Positions 44,243 to 53,765 are shown, counted from the first letter of the stretch. The stretch is 64,000 nt of DNA from Cloacibacillus sp. An23 (GCF_002159945.1 NZ_NFJQ01000005.1:172195-236194); one strand, 5' to 3'. Program-made: numbers and translations. The notes: generated from the sequence alone by a model not told the origin.

Positions 44243-47011
44243 CTATTCCTGTTCCTCCGCTTCCGGCTCGTGCGGCGTTTCCCCGGCGCACGGAGCCTCC
44301 GCCTCTTCTTCGGCGGGTTCGTCGTGGAAACGCAGCGCGAACGAGCCGTCCTCGCCGACGTAGAGCTCGGCGTGCGGCGGCATCTCTCCGCCGGACATGC
44401 GCTCGAGCATACGGTGCGCGAGCTTGGGCAGCACGGAGCCGGCGAGTATCGTCTCGATGCTGCGCGCGCCCGTCTCGGTTTCAGTGCAGCGCGATACGAT
44501 AAGCTCAGTCACCTCGGGCGCTACCGTAAGCTCGACGCCGTTGTTGGCCTTGAGGCGTTTGACGACCGAGGCGAGCTTCGCCTCGGCGATGCGCTTCATA
44601 GCCTCTTCGTTCAGGCTGCGGAATGGAACGACGGTCATGCGCGCCAGCAGCGCGGGACGGAAATGGCGCGAAAGCTCGGGGCGCACCGCCTGCACGAGCG
44701 CCTCTTCGTCTATCTCGCCGCCGCCCGCCGTGAGGCTCTGGATGGTCTCGGAGGCGAGGTTCGAGGTCAGCATGATGATGGTGTTCCTGAAGCTGACCTC
44801 CTTGCCCTCGCCGTCGGTGAGCGTGCCCTTGTCGAAGACCTGATAGAAGAGATTCATCACGTCGATATGCGCCTTCTCACACTCGTCGAGCAGGACGACC
44901 GAGTAGGGCCTGCGGCGCACTGCCTCGGTGAGCATGCCGCCCTCGCCGTAGCCGACGTAGCCCGGCGGCGAGCCTATGAGACGCGACACGGTGTGCTTCT
45001 CCTGGAATTCGCTCATGTTTATCGTGACGACGCTGCGGCTGTCGCCGAAGAGTATCTCGGCGAGCGCGAGCCCCGTCTCCGTCTTTCCGACGCCCGAGGG
45101 GCCGGCGAGCAGGAATACGCCGAGCGGCCTGTCCGGAGACATGAGGCCGGCGGTCGAGGCCTGTATCGTCTTGGCTATCACGCGCAGCGCCGCGTCCTGC
45201 CCCTTGATGCGCTCGCCGAGCAGCTTGTCGAGCTCCTGCGCGACGGCGGCCTGACGGCTCGCCATGCGCCCCGCGGGGATGCCGGTCCAGTCGGAGACGA
45301 CCTGAGCGACGACCTCGCCCGTGACCTCGACGTGTATGAGCCGTCCCTGCTCGTGCAGCGCTTCGTATTTTTCCTTCGCACGCTCGAAGTCGAGGCGGAT
45401 GCGCTCGGCCTCCGCGCCGCCGGCTCCTGCCGCCTCGGTCTCCGGCGCTTCCGCGCCTTCTCCGGCGTTTTCAGGCTTTTCGGCGAGCTTCGCGGCAGCC
45501 AGCATCTCGCCGCGGCGCGCGATGAATTCGTCCGCCGCGTTCTTTTCCTCTTCCCAGCGTGCGCGGAGGCGCTCTTCCCCGGCCTTCGCTTCTTCTATCT
45601 CCTTTTCAAGCTCCGCGACGCGCTTTTCGTCTACTTCGGCTCCGTTCATGATGTCGCGTTTCAGCCCGTCGAGCTCGCGCTCCGCGGCCTGGCGCGCGCG
45701 CTCCGTATCTTCGAGCGGAGCGGGCTTCGACGACAGGCTGACCTTGACGCGCGCGCAGGCGGTGTCGAGCAGGTCTATCGCCTTGTCGGGCAGGAAGCGC
45801 CCGCTGATGTAGCGCGCGGAGAGGTTCGCAGCCGCTTCTATCGCGTCGTCGCGTATCAGGACGCCGTGGGCCTTCTCGTAGCTCGCGCGTATCCCGCGCA
45901 GTATCAGCGCGGCCGTGCGCGGCGACGGCTCGTCGAGCTTGACGAGCTGGAAACGTCTCGCGAGAGCCGCGTCCTTCTCAAAATATTTTTTGTATTCCTT
46001 CCACGTCGTCGCGGCGCAAGTCTTTATCTCGCCGCGCGCGAGCGCCGGTTTCATCAGGTTCGCGGCGTCGGAGCCGCCGGCCTGCCCGCCCGCGCCGACG
46101 AGCATGTGCGCCTCGTCTATGAACAGTATTATCGGCTTCTCGCTCGCCTTTATCTCGTCGAGCACGCCTTTGAGACGGCGCTCGAATTCTCCCTTGACGC
46201 TCGCGCCGGCCTCGAGCAGCCCCATGTCGAGCGAGAGCAGGGTCGAGCCCTTTATCGCGTCTGGCACGTCGCCCTGCACGATACGGAGCGCGAGCCCCTC
46301 GAGCACAGCAGTCTTTCCGACACCCGGCTCGCCGACGAGTATCGGGTTGTTCTTGCGGCGGCGCGCAAGGATGTCCACCATCTGGCGGATTTCCGCGTCG
46401 CGCCCGAATACGGGGTCTATCTTCCCGGCTTTGGCCTTCGCCGTGAAATCCTCGCAGAATTTCGCGATAAAGCTCTCGGCGTCTCCGCCCGCCGCGGCCT
46501 TCGAGGCCGGAGCCTCGGGCAGCGTCATTGAAGTCTCCTTGGAGCCGTCCGCTATCTTGGCGAAGTTCTTGAGAAGGTTCTCGCGGCTGACCGCGGAGAA
46601 GGCTTGCGTATAATCGCCCTGCGCGTAGACGGCGGGCTTGCGCAGGAAGGCGAGCAGCAGAGCGCCGGAGCGTATGCGGCTCAGCTTGAGGTCTACCGAT
46701 GCGACGAGCCACGCAGCCTCCATAAGCTCGATGAGCAGCGGCGAGAATACAGGCCGTCCGCCGTTGCCGCTCCTGAAGCCGTCTACGGCGGCGTTCAGCG
46801 CGCGCTGAGCCTCCGCCGCGTCGGCGCCGAAGGTCTCGAGCGCCATCGGGATGTCGCTCTGCGGCTCCGCCATGCAGGCCAGCAGCAGATGCTCTATCGC
46901 AACCTCGTAGTGGCCGCGCCTTACGGCGTTTCCGGCGGCGTTGTTGAGCGCGAGCGTGAGAAAGTCGTTGCATTTTTCAAAAAGAGAGGCAATATCTACT
47001 CCTGTGGACAT
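44243..47011 (-). CDS. clpV: T6SS sheath-disassembly ATPase ClpV (TssH)
   Basis: 922 residues. ClpV is an AAA+ unfoldase that recycles contracted TssBC sheaths. N domain ~1-160; AAA1 Walker A GEPGVGKT (~228-235) and Walker B ILFIDEAH; middle coiled-coil domain with a Glu/Ala-rich insertion (~450-560); AAA2 Walker A AGPSGVGKTE and Walker B VVLLDECEKAH; sensor and C-terminal domain; a Glu/Pro-rich acidic tail. The extended M domain and the N domain distinguish it from ClpB. It is the last gene of the tssB-tssC-hcp-clpV operon. AAGGAGG is 5 nt before the ATG. Confidence 0.95.
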   Translation of the reverse strand: MSTGVDIASLFEKCNDFLTLALNNAAGNAVRRGHYEVAIEHLLLACMAEPQSDIPMALETFGADAAEAQRALNAAVDGFRSGNGGRPVFSPLLIELMEAAWLVASVDLKLSRIRSGALLLAFLRKPAVYAQGDYTQAFSAVSRENLLKNFAKIADGSKETSMTLPEAPASKAAAGGDAESFIAKFCEDFTAKAKAGKIDPVFGRDAEIRQMVDILARRRKNNPILVGEPGVGKTAVLEGLALRIVQGDVPDAIKGSTLLSLDMGLLEAGASVKGEFERRLKGVLDEIKASEKPIILFIDEAHMLVGAGGQAGGSDAANLMKPALARGEIKTCAATTWKEYKKYFEKDAALARRFQLVKLDEPSPRTAALILRGIRASYEKAHGVLIRDDAIEAAANLSARYISGRFLPDKAIDLLDTACARVKVSLSSKPAPLEDTERARQAAERELDGLKRDIMNGAEVDEKRVAELEKEIEEAKAGEERLRARWEEEKNAADEFIARRGEMLAAAKLAEKPENAGEGAEAPETEAAGAGGAEAERIRLDFERAKEKYEALHEQGRLIHVEVTGEVVAQVVSDWTGIPAGRMASRQAAVAQELDKLLGERIKGQDAALRVIAKTIQASTAGLMSPDRPLGVFLLAGPSGVGKTETGLALAEILFGDSRSVVTINMSEFQEKHTVSRLIGSPPGYVGYGEGGMLTEAVRRRPYSVVLLDECEKAHIDVMNLFYQVFDKGTLTDGEGKEVSFRNTIIMLTSNLASETIQSLTAGGGEIDEEALVQAVRPELSRHFRPALLARMTVVPFRSLNEEAMKRIAEAKLASVVKRLKANNGVELTVAPEVTELIVSRCTETETGARSIETILAGSVLPKLAHRMLERMSGGEMPPHAELYVGEDGSFALRFHDEPAEEEAEAPCAGETPHEPEAEEQE

Positions 47012-47136
47012 AAGTTCCTCCTTTTGCCGCGCGCGGCGGCGCGGAATTTTTCAGAGCGCCGGTACGACAGAGACAGAGGAGGACAGATGCGCTCTGCCCC
47101 TCTCTGTCTCTCGACTTGGCGCGTTACCGGGCCGGA

Positions 47137-47616
47137 CTAGGCTTTCCAGTCGTCGGTGTATTCGATGTTTCCGTCGTTGTACGTCCACGTAATCTTGGAG
47201 TAGGTGAACTGCACGTCCTCCATGTCGTGATAGGGCTTGCTCTCCGGCAGGAAGGTGAGCGGCGTGAGCTGGTCCATCTCGACTACGATGGCGTTCTCCA
47301 TTTTGACGGTGAAGTATTTTTCTTCGGTGCCGTCCGGCTTGATGCGGTAGTAGTCTACCGTGACGTCGAGCTGCTCGCCGGTGCAGCAGGCCTTGTAGAG
47401 CTTCGGCGAAGCCTGGCTCTTCGCCATCGTTATCTTATAAGGATGGTGTATCCTCTGACCGGTCGGCAGTCCGGTGTGGGTGTCCTTCGGTATCTCCACC
47501 TTGTGCTCGGTGGCGTAGACGAGGATCGAGTCCTTCTTGTCGCCGCCCTGCTCACAGTCGCCCTTGATGTCGCCCTGGCTTTTTCCCTTTAATTTCATAT
47601 ACGCTGTAAGTGCCAT
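47137..47616 (-). CDS. hcp: T6SS tube protein Hcp (TssD)
   Basis: 159 residues. Hcp hexamers stack into the inner tube. Visible family features: AYMKLKGKSQGDIKGDCE at the N-terminus, a HKVEIP...TGQRIHHPYKITMAKSQASPKLYKA stretch (the extended loop and core strands), and DVQFTYSKITWTYNDGNIEY at the end. No toxin extension. Lies between tssC and clpV. Confidence 0.95.
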   Translation of the reverse strand: MALTAYMKLKGKSQGDIKGDCEQGGDKKDSILVYATEHKVEIPKDTHTGLPTGQRIHHPYKITMAKSQASPKLYKACCTGEQLDVTVDYYRIKPDGTEEKYFTVKMENAIVVEMDQLTPLTFLPESKPYHDMEDVQFTYSKITWTYNDGNIEYTDDWKA

Positions 47617-47666
47617 TCCAGTATCTCCTTTTCTATGTGATTATCGCCGTTAGGTAAAGGCAGCGC

Positions 47667-49142
47667 TTATTGCTTGTCCAGCTTCCCGACGAGGGAGAGC
47701 GTGAAGTTCGCGCCCATGTACTTGAAGTGCGGGCGGACGAGCAGATTGACGGAATACCAGCCCGGATCTCCGGGCACGTCGCTGACCTGCACCTTCGCCA
47801 TGCGCAGCGGGCGCTTGCTGCGCGTGATGGCGTCTGGGTTGTCCATCTCCGTGACGTACTGGCTTATCCATGTGTTGAGCTCGCGCTCGATGTCGGCGCG
47901 CTCTTTCCAGCCGCCGATGTTCTCGCGCTGGATGACCTTGATGTAGTGGGCCAGACGGTTCATTATCATCATGTACGGGAGCTGAGTCGAGAGCTTGTAA
48001 TTCATCTCGGCCTCCTTGCCCTCCGGCGTGTTCGGGAAGACCTTAGGGCGCAGCACGGAGTTCGCCGAGAAGAATGCCGCGTTGTCGGAGCCTTTGCGCA
48101 TTGTCAGGGCTATGAAGCCTTCCTCAGCGAGCTCGTATTCGCGGCGCTCTGAGATGAGGACCTCGGTCGGTATTTTCGTCTGTATCTCGCCCATCTGCTC
48201 GAACTGGTAGAGCGGAAGGTTCTCGACCGCTCCTCCGCTCTGCGGGCCGATGATGTTGCTGCACCAGCGGTACTTCGCGAAGCTGTCCGCCATGCGCGAG
48301 GCCAGCGCGAAGGAGGTGTTGCCCCAGCAGAAGTCCTCGTTGCCGTCAACGGTCTCGGTAAAATTGAAATTCTTGGCTGGCGTCGTGTTCTCGCCGTAGG
48401 GCAGGCGGAGCAGGAAGCGCGGAAGCGTCAGTCCGAGATAGCGGCTGTCCTCGTTCTCGCGCAGCGAGCGCCACTTCGCGTACTGCGGCATCTCGAATAT
48501 GGAGTGAAGGTCCTTGAGGTTCGGAAGCTGGTCCCACGAGTCGATGCCGAAAAACTCCTTGCCCGCCGCGCCGAGGAACGGCACGTGCGACATCGCGGAG
48601 ACGCTCGCCACGTTGCGCAGCAGCTCTATGTCCTGCGGTCCCGGTCCGAAAGTGTAATTTGAGACTACCGCGCCGACCGGCTGTCCTCCGAACTGGCCGA
48701 ACTCGGCGGTGTAGATGTGCTTATAGAGGCCGGACTTGACGACCTCGGGCGAATCCTCGAAGTCGTCGATAAGATCCTGCTTCGAGACGTTGAGTATCTC
48801 GACCTTGGTGTTCTGGCGGAAATCGACGTTGTCTACAAGGAACTTAAGCGAGCGCCACGAGGACTCGAGCTCGCGGAACCGGCTGTTGTGCATGATCTCG
48901 TTGACCTGGTCGGAGAGCTTCTTGTCGAGCTCGACGATCATCGCGTCAACGAGCGCTCCGCTCACCTTCGGGGCGGCGCCGCTCGAGGCTATCTCCTTGA
49001 TGAACTCCTGGAGCCCGGCGCGCGTAACCTCGTATCCCTCGTCGGTGGGCTTGATCTTGGACGCCTCTATGATTTCGTCAAGCAGGCTCGAAGCAGGGGC
49101 CTCGGCCTGCTGCGGCATAGTTTCCTTCTGTTCTTCGGCCAT
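47667..49142 (-). CDS. tssC: T6SS contractile sheath large subunit TssC
   Basis: 491 residues. It forms the sheath with TssB. Diagnostic segments: VDAMIVELDKKLSDQVNEIMHN, FRELESSWRSLKFLVDN, VKSGLYKHIYTAEFGQFGGQPVGA (the EYGTFGGEPFGA equivalent), and RLAHYIKVIQRENIGGW near the C-terminus. It starts 2 nt after the tssB stop. Confidence 0.96.
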   Translation of the reverse strand: MAEEQKETMPQQAEAPASSLLDEIIEASKIKPTDEGYEVTRAGLQEFIKEIASSGAAPKVSGALVDAMIVELDKKLSDQVNEIMHNSRFRELESSWRSLKFLVDNVDFRQNTKVEILNVSKQDLIDDFEDSPEVVKSGLYKHIYTAEFGQFGGQPVGAVVSNYTFGPGPQDIELLRNVASVSAMSHVPFLGAAGKEFFGIDSWDQLPNLKDLHSIFEMPQYAKWRSLRENEDSRYLGLTLPRFLLRLPYGENTTPAKNFNFTETVDGNEDFCWGNTSFALASRMADSFAKYRWCSNIIGPQSGGAVENLPLYQFEQMGEIQTKIPTEVLISERREYELAEEGFIALTMRKGSDNAAFFSANSVLRPKVFPNTPEGKEAEMNYKLSTQLPYMMIMNRLAHYIKVIQRENIGGWKERADIERELNTWISQYVTEMDNPDAITRSKRPLRMAKVQVSDVPGDPGWYSVNLLVRPHFKYMGANFTLSLVGKLDKQ

Positions 49143-49143
49143 C

Positions 49144-49641
49144 CTACTTCTCCTCCTCTCCGTCTATGCCGAGCTCCTGCAGCAAAGCGTCGCGGGCCTT
49201 TTCGTCGTTTACAAGGTCCTGAAGCTTCTTGCGGAAATTGGGGACGTTCGACAGCGGCCCCTTGAGAGCCTTCAGCGCCTCGCGCAGCTGCATCAGCTTC
49301 GCGAGCTCGGGCACCATCTCGACTATGGCGTCGGGGCCGAAGTCCTTCAGCGTTTTGAATTTAAGGTCGGCTGACAGCGTCGCGTCGGGGTCGTCGCCGA
49401 GCTTGTTCGGCACCTGAAGCTGCAGCGAGAGCCCCTGGCTCTGCATCACCTTGTCAAAATTATCCTTATCAACGCTGATCGGCTTGCGGTCCTCAAGCAT
49501 AGTGTCGTCCTTGCGCAGAGTGAAATCCCCCAGCACCATCAGCTTAAGAGGCAGCTCGATATCTTCCTGGACGTCGCCTGTAGCCGGCCTGTAAACGATA
49601 TTTACCCGTTCCTTCGGCGACGCGCTTCCCTCGTTAGGCAT
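49144..49641 (-). CDS. tssB: T6SS contractile sheath small subunit TssB
   Basis: 165 residues. Typical TssB features: RVNIVYRPATGDVQEDIELPLKL, VLGDFT, a DRKPISVDKDNFDKVMQSQGLSL segment, and a helical C-terminus (FRKKLQDLVNDEKARDALL) that ClpV reads in related systems. RBS AGGAGG upstream; first gene of the operon, with a near-consensus promoter at 49748-49776. Confidence 0.95.
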   Translation of the reverse strand: MPNEGSASPKERVNIVYRPATGDVQEDIELPLKLMVLGDFTLRKDDTMLEDRKPISVDKDNFDKVMQSQGLSLQLQVPNKLGDDPDATLSADLKFKTLKDFGPDAIVEMVPELAKLMQLREALKALKGPLSNVPNFRKKLQDLVNDEKARDALLQELGIDGEEEK

Positions 49642-49747
49642 TTCCCCGTTAACCTCCTATTCTGAAAATAAAATCGTAATAACTCAAAAAATGCGAACAA
49701 CCGGGCCGCTTCAAAACATACGGCGGATAGCGCTCTATCTGTGTACT

Positions 49748-49776
49748 ACTATATATTCTAGGCTAACGAGTGTCAA
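49748..49776 (-). promoter_or_regulatory. Promoter of the tssBC-hcp-clpV operon
   Basis: Minus strand TTGACA (49776-49771), 17-nt spacer, TATAGT (49753-49748). Near-consensus sigma70 type, ~107 nt before the tssB ATG. Confidence 0.8.
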
Positions 49777-49934
49777 ACGGATTGCACGTAATGGCAAGGT
49801 GAAATTATCCGGCTCCGGCTTACGCATACAATAGGCGCACAAACGAAGAAAACAGCGCGGCGCGTACACGGCGGACGGCGCTTTTCGGGCCGCCGTTGAA
49901 AACAGCGAGATGCCGGCGCAGCTCCGCGGCGTTT

Positions 49935-51104
49935 TTATTCCGATTCCGCGCCGCGCGCCGGGCGGAGAAAGAAAGAGCCTATCAGCGGTATAATGGCGAC
50001 CGCCGCCATAGCGAAGAACGAAGCCCTAAGCCCGAAGCTGTCGGCGAGCATCCCGAGCAGCGGCACCGTCAGCCCGCCGATGCTTATCGCAAGCCCGAGC
50101 GTCACGCCGGAAGCGAAGCCGACGTGGTTCGGAAGATACTGCTGCCCGAGGACGACCATCGGGCTGTATGAGAAGTAGAGAGATGCGACTATCGGAAGCA
50201 TGAGCGCGCCCGCGAGATATACGCTGCGCGTCGAGGCGAGCAGCAGTATCGCCGGGATGTAGACGGAGAGGCTCAGCCGTATCATCCTGCGGCAGCCGAA
50301 GCGGTCGGCGAGCCTGCCGCCGATCAGAGTGCAGGCCGCGCCCATAGCGTAGTATACGCTGAGCGCAGCGCTGCCCGCAGATTCCGTCTGGCCCAGCTCG
50401 TGTATCCAGTAGAGCGCCAGGAAGGTATTCATGCCGCACATCATTATCGAGCGTCCGAATATCACGAGACAGAGGCGCGCGAAGGCTCCCCAGTCGTCCG
50501 CTCCGCGCGCCGCGGCGCCCGAGGAGGCCCTGCCCCTGCTCGCACCGAGCTCCGTCAGGCTGCCGTACTGCGAGAAGAAGAGCGCGCATGCGATTATCTC
50601 CATCACGAGGAACACGCCGGTGCCGCGCATCCCGAATGTCAGTATCGCGGTCGAGACTATCAGCGGCCCAAGCGAGAAGCCGAGGCTGCCGCCGAATGAG
50701 AAAATGCCGATGCTGCGGGCTTTGTCGTGCTGACCGGAAGCGTAGTTTACAAATTTCACGGCCTGCGGGTGGAAGAGCGAGACGCCTGTGCCGCTTAGGA
50801 CGACGGCGCAGCACAGCCCGAAGAAGCTCGAGGTGAAGCCGGTCAGCGCGATGCCGCCGCCGGCCATAAGCATGCCTATAGGGATGGCCCACGCGGTGTT
50901 GCGCTTGTCGGAGACGTAGCCGATGAGCGGCTGTACGGCCGAGCCGACCAGGTTCGATATCATGACGAGCGAGGCCGCCGTCGCGTAGCTGTAGCCGTAG
51001 GCCGCAATGAGGAACGGAAGCACGGCGGAGAGCGCCCCCTGATTTATATCCGAGCAAAAGTGCCCGAGCGACATCAGATACTTATACTTCGTATTGCGCT
51101 GCAA
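49935..51104 (-). CDS. MFS exporter, fosmidomycin-resistance (Fsr)-like
   Basis: 389 residues, about 12 hydrophobic segments. The N-terminus LMSLGHFCSDINQGALSAVLPFLI and the loop GYVSDKR are typical of the Fsr branch of the MFS. Other members include drug and sugar-phosphate-analogue exporters. TTG start with GGGGAG upstream; an in-frame ATG ten codons later is possible. Apparently monocistronic, between the T6SS and a housekeeping group. Confidence 0.88.
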   Translation of the reverse strand: MQRNTKYKYLMSLGHFCSDINQGALSAVLPFLIAAYGYSYATAASLVMISNLVGSAVQPLIGYVSDKRNTAWAIPIGMLMAGGGIALTGFTSSFFGLCCAVVLSGTGVSLFHPQAVKFVNYASGQHDKARSIGIFSFGGSLGFSLGPLIVSTAILTFGMRGTGVFLVMEIIACALFFSQYGSLTELGASRGRASSGAAARGADDWGAFARLCLVIFGRSIMMCGMNTFLALYWIHELGQTESAGSAALSVYYAMGAACTLIGGRLADRFGCRRMIRLSLSVYIPAILLLASTRSVYLAGALMLPIVASLYFSYSPMVVLGQQYLPNHVGFASGVTLGLAISIGGLTVPLLGMLADSFGLRASFFAMAAVAIIPLIGSFFLRPARGAESE

Positions 51105-51647
51105 TCAGTCCATCTCCCCGCCGTTATCACGAGCTAAGCAATATTGCCGATTTTAACACTTTTTTAACAGGCGCGGAATACGCGGGCACGGAAAGTTCAC
51201 GCGCGCGGAATCCGGGCGGCGCGTTTCGCCGGATATCCACGCGCGGCCGGCGTCATCGCCGCTTATGCTGCGCGCGCCGGTTTATTGAGTTTCACATAGC
51301 GTCTCCGATATTTCACAGCGCGCGGATTCCGCCTGCTTCATCTCGCGGTGCGGAAGAAAATCGCAGGATTTCGTCCTACAAAGATGGCATGAGCAGTGTA
51401 TCTTTCCCTTGGCGAGCCGTCCCGGCCTGCCGCGCGTCCATGCGTTTACATATTCTTCTCCGCCGACGCGCCTGAGTATGGAAATCTTTCTTTTGATAAC
51501 GCGCCGCCGCTGTCTTCTGCGGTATTCTCTGGTTCTTTCCAAAACTTATCACTCCCGGACGATTCGGGCCGCCTGCACGGGGCGTCTGGGAAATTCCCCC
51601 GTACAGGCGGCTTATGTGGTCCGGGCGTGAAAGGAAGCGTGCGCGTG
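51105..51647. other. Intergenic region with a long hairpin, no gene supported
   Basis: Short frames overlap on both strands without a credible RBS. The notable structure is a near-perfect inverted repeat, GCCGCCTGCACGGGG (51568-51582) with CCCCGTACAGGCGGC (51597-51611), one mismatch in a 15-bp stem and no T-tract. Confidence 0.5.
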
Positions 51648-52139
51648 TCATCGTCCTGATTTGCCGCCGCCATTCGCTTCAAGCTCGCGGCGCATGACGG
51701 AGACGGTCTTCGCGTAGCCCGCGCGTTCGTAGAGGCGGCGCGCGGCGGCGTTGGCCTCGAGCACGTTCAGCTCCATGTATTCGAGCCCGCGCCCGCGCGC
51801 CCACTCTTCGCAGGCCGCGAGCAACGCGCTTCCTACGCCGCGCCCGCGCAGCTTTTCGTCTACGCATATGTCCATGAGGAAGGCGTAACGCCTTTGCGCG
51901 ACGCCCGCTAGTTTCGCGGACTCGCGGCTCTGGAGCAGAGCGAAGCCGAGAGCCGCGCCCTCCTCTTCGGCTATCAGAATATCGGATTTGTCGGAAGTTA
52001 TAGTATCTTTTATAAAACTTTCGTCCTGTTCCTCGTTCGTGCGGTAGAGCGGCGCAAGTTCGTAAAGGCGCGCTATTATCTGACGGTAGAGCCGCATTAT
52101 CTGCGGAATGTCGCGCGGCGCGGCTTCACGTATTTTCAT
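51648..52139 (-). CDS. GNAT family N-acetyltransferase
   Basis: 163 residues. Acetyl-CoA-binding motif A is clear: FLMDICVDEKLRGRGVGSALL (pattern R/Q-x-x-G-x-G/A, ~88-108). Motif B is YMELNVLEANAAARRLYERAGYA. It is nearest to RimI-like or general GNAT proteins; the acceptor is unknown. It lies 9 nt downstream of gpt. Confidence 0.88.
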   Translation of the reverse strand: MKIREAAPRDIPQIMRLYRQIIARLYELAPLYRTNEEQDESFIKDTITSDKSDILIAEEEGAALGFALLQSRESAKLAGVAQRRYAFLMDICVDEKLRGRGVGSALLAACEEWARGRGLEYMELNVLEANAAARRLYERAGYAKTVSVMRRELEANGGGKSGR

Positions 52140-52148
52140 CGTTCTGCG

Positions 52149-52667
52149 CTAATCGCGCGGCATTTCGCGCCTGATGTCCGCGATGGGCGGCACGAAGTCA
52201 GCCGCGGCCGCCGCGTCCCAGGGGAAGAGAACCCACGTGTCCTGGCTGACCTCGGTGATGAAGCTGTCTACGAGCGCGCGGCCGGCCGGTTTCGCGTAGA
52301 CGGTCGCGAAGTGCGCCGCTCCGAACATTCCGCGGACTATCTTCGCCGTCTTGCCCGTGTCCACGAGGTCGTCTATCACGAGCCACGTTTCGTCCACATG
52401 CGCCAGGTCGGGACGTTTCAGAATATCAGCCGACGCGGCCTGGTCGCGCATCGTGTAGCTTGAAATGCAGACCGTATCCACGAGCCGTATGTTCAGCTCG
52501 CGCGCTATGACGGCGGCGGGGACGAGGCCGCCGCGCGCGACCGCGACGATGCGGCTCCAGTCTGAGCGCACGTCCAGCAGCTTCCACGCAAGCGCGCGGC
52601 AGTCGCGCTGAAGCTGCTCCCACGACACGGGGTAATTTTTGCGGTATCTCGACGATGTACCCGACAT
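52149..52667 (-). CDS. gpt: Xanthine/guanine phosphoribosyltransferase
   Basis: 172 residues from the ATG at 52667, with GAAGGGAG 8 nt upstream (a GTG seven codons earlier also exists). It closely follows the enterobacterial Gpt layout: SWEQLQRDCRALAWKL, IVAVARGGLVPAAVIARELNIRLVDTVCISSY, the PRPP motif WLVIDDLVDTGKT, and KPAGRALVDSFITEVSQDTWVLFPWD. It salvages guanine, xanthine and hypoxanthine to nucleotides with PRPP. Confidence 0.93.
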   Translation of the reverse strand: MSGTSSRYRKNYPVSWEQLQRDCRALAWKLLDVRSDWSRIVAVARGGLVPAAVIARELNIRLVDTVCISSYTMRDQAASADILKRPDLAHVDETWLVIDDLVDTGKTAKIVRGMFGAAHFATVYAKPAGRALVDSFITEVSQDTWVLFPWDAAAAADFVPPIADIRREMPRD

Positions 52668-52689
52668 TGCGAAATCTCCCTTCCGCACG

Positions 52690-52911
52690 CTAGAGCGAGT
52701 CGCCTAGCGAATCGAGCAGCGCGTCGATGTCGTCCTTGTAATCGTTTCCCGGCTCGAGCGAGAGGCGCATCGTCACGCCGTCGCCCTCGCGCGCCCCCTC
52801 GGGCAGCAGCGCCGCGGGAAACTCGAACACCGCGCCGTCGAGCAGCATCAGCCGCGCGACGCCGGAATCCACCGCGTCTATGAAAAGTTTAAGCTCTTTA
52901 TGCGAACTCAT
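52690..52911 (-). CDS. DUF3006 family small protein
   Basis: 73 residues. LKLFIDAVDSGVARLMLLDG...FEFPAALLPEGAREGDGVTMRL matches DUF3006, a small beta-barrel-like family often encoded next to ComEC-like hydrolases, as here (4-nt overlap with the upstream gene). Function unknown. Confidence 0.88.
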   Translation of the reverse strand: MSSHKELKLFIDAVDSGVARLMLLDGAVFEFPAALLPEGAREGDGVTMRLSLEPGNDYKDDIDALLDSLGDSL

Positions 52912-53765
52912 TTGACCACTCTCTTTCTCTCGAACGTAACGCTTTTTCCGTCGGTGCGCAGCTTGACCGGGCCGTCCGCCGTGTCGAAGCGCAGTATTCC
53001 GGCTTTGCGCACAGCGCTCACGACCTCTTTGTGCGGGTGTCCGTAGCTGTTGCCGCGCGCGTAGCTGAGTATGATTATATCCGGCGAGACCTCGCGCAGA
53101 AGAACGGCGTCCGTCCCGTTGCGCGCGCCGTGGTGGGCGGCCTTAAGCACAGCCGCGCGCGGCATGGGCGCTATCGTCTCCTGTTCCTCCTTCTGCGCGT
53201 CGCCCATCATAAGGAACGAGACCTCGCCGTATGTTACGAGAACGATCAGCCCGTTGTTGTTCGCGTCGCTGTCGGTCCCCTTGAGCGTCTTCGCCGGGGC
53301 TAACACGTCGAGCTTCACGCCGCCCATCTTCGTCGAATAACCGCGTTTCGGCCGCCCGAACGGAATTTTCTTATCTTTTATCGTCTGATAGAAATCGCGC
53401 TGGATCTTAGAGCCGTGGTTGTAGCCGGAGTCCCATATCTTTTTTACCGGAATCTTCGCGAGAAGCTCCTTCATCCCTCCGATGTGGTCCTCGTGCGGAT
53501 GAGTCGCGACGAGCAGGTCGATTTTGCGCACGCCGCACGATTTGAGATAATTCACGGTCTTCTTCGCATTCTTGCGCGTTCCCGCGTCGAAGACTATCGT
53601 CTCCCCGCCAGGCAGCACGAACAGCGAGCAATCCCCCTGCCCGACGTCGAGAGCGTAGTACCGGAGCTGAGCGGCCTTCGCCGCCTCGGACGGAGAGAGA
53701 AAGAGCGCCAGCGAAGCTATCGCCGCGAGCAGGAAAAACGCTAATTTGTTTAATTTGAATTTCAT
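52908..53765 (-). CDS. Secreted ComEC/Rec2-type metallo-beta-lactamase hydrolase
   Basis: 285 residues. Signal peptide ~1-28 (KLAFFLLAAIASLALFLSPSEA). Metallo-beta-lactamase fold: YYALDVGQGDCSLFVLPGGETIVFDAG, the metal site HPHEDHIGG (~88-96), FLMMGDAQKEEQE and KAAHHGARNGTDAVLL. This resembles the stand-alone extracytoplasmic nuclease-like domain of ComEC, which degrades one DNA strand during uptake in competent bacteria. Here no channel domain is attached. Substrate unproven; co-transcribed with DUF3006 and gpt. Confidence 0.9.
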   Translation of the reverse strand: MKFKLNKLAFFLLAAIASLALFLSPSEAAKAAQLRYYALDVGQGDCSLFVLPGGETIVFDAGTRKNAKKTVNYLKSCGVRKIDLLVATHPHEDHIGGMKELLAKIPVKKIWDSGYNHGSKIQRDFYQTIKDKKIPFGRPKRGYSTKMGGVKLDVLAPAKTLKGTDSDANNNGLIVLVTYGEVSFLMMGDAQKEEQETIAPMPRAAVLKAAHHGARNGTDAVLLREVSPDIIILSYARGNSYGHPHKEVVSAVRKAGILRFDTADGPVKLRTDGKSVTFERKRVVK

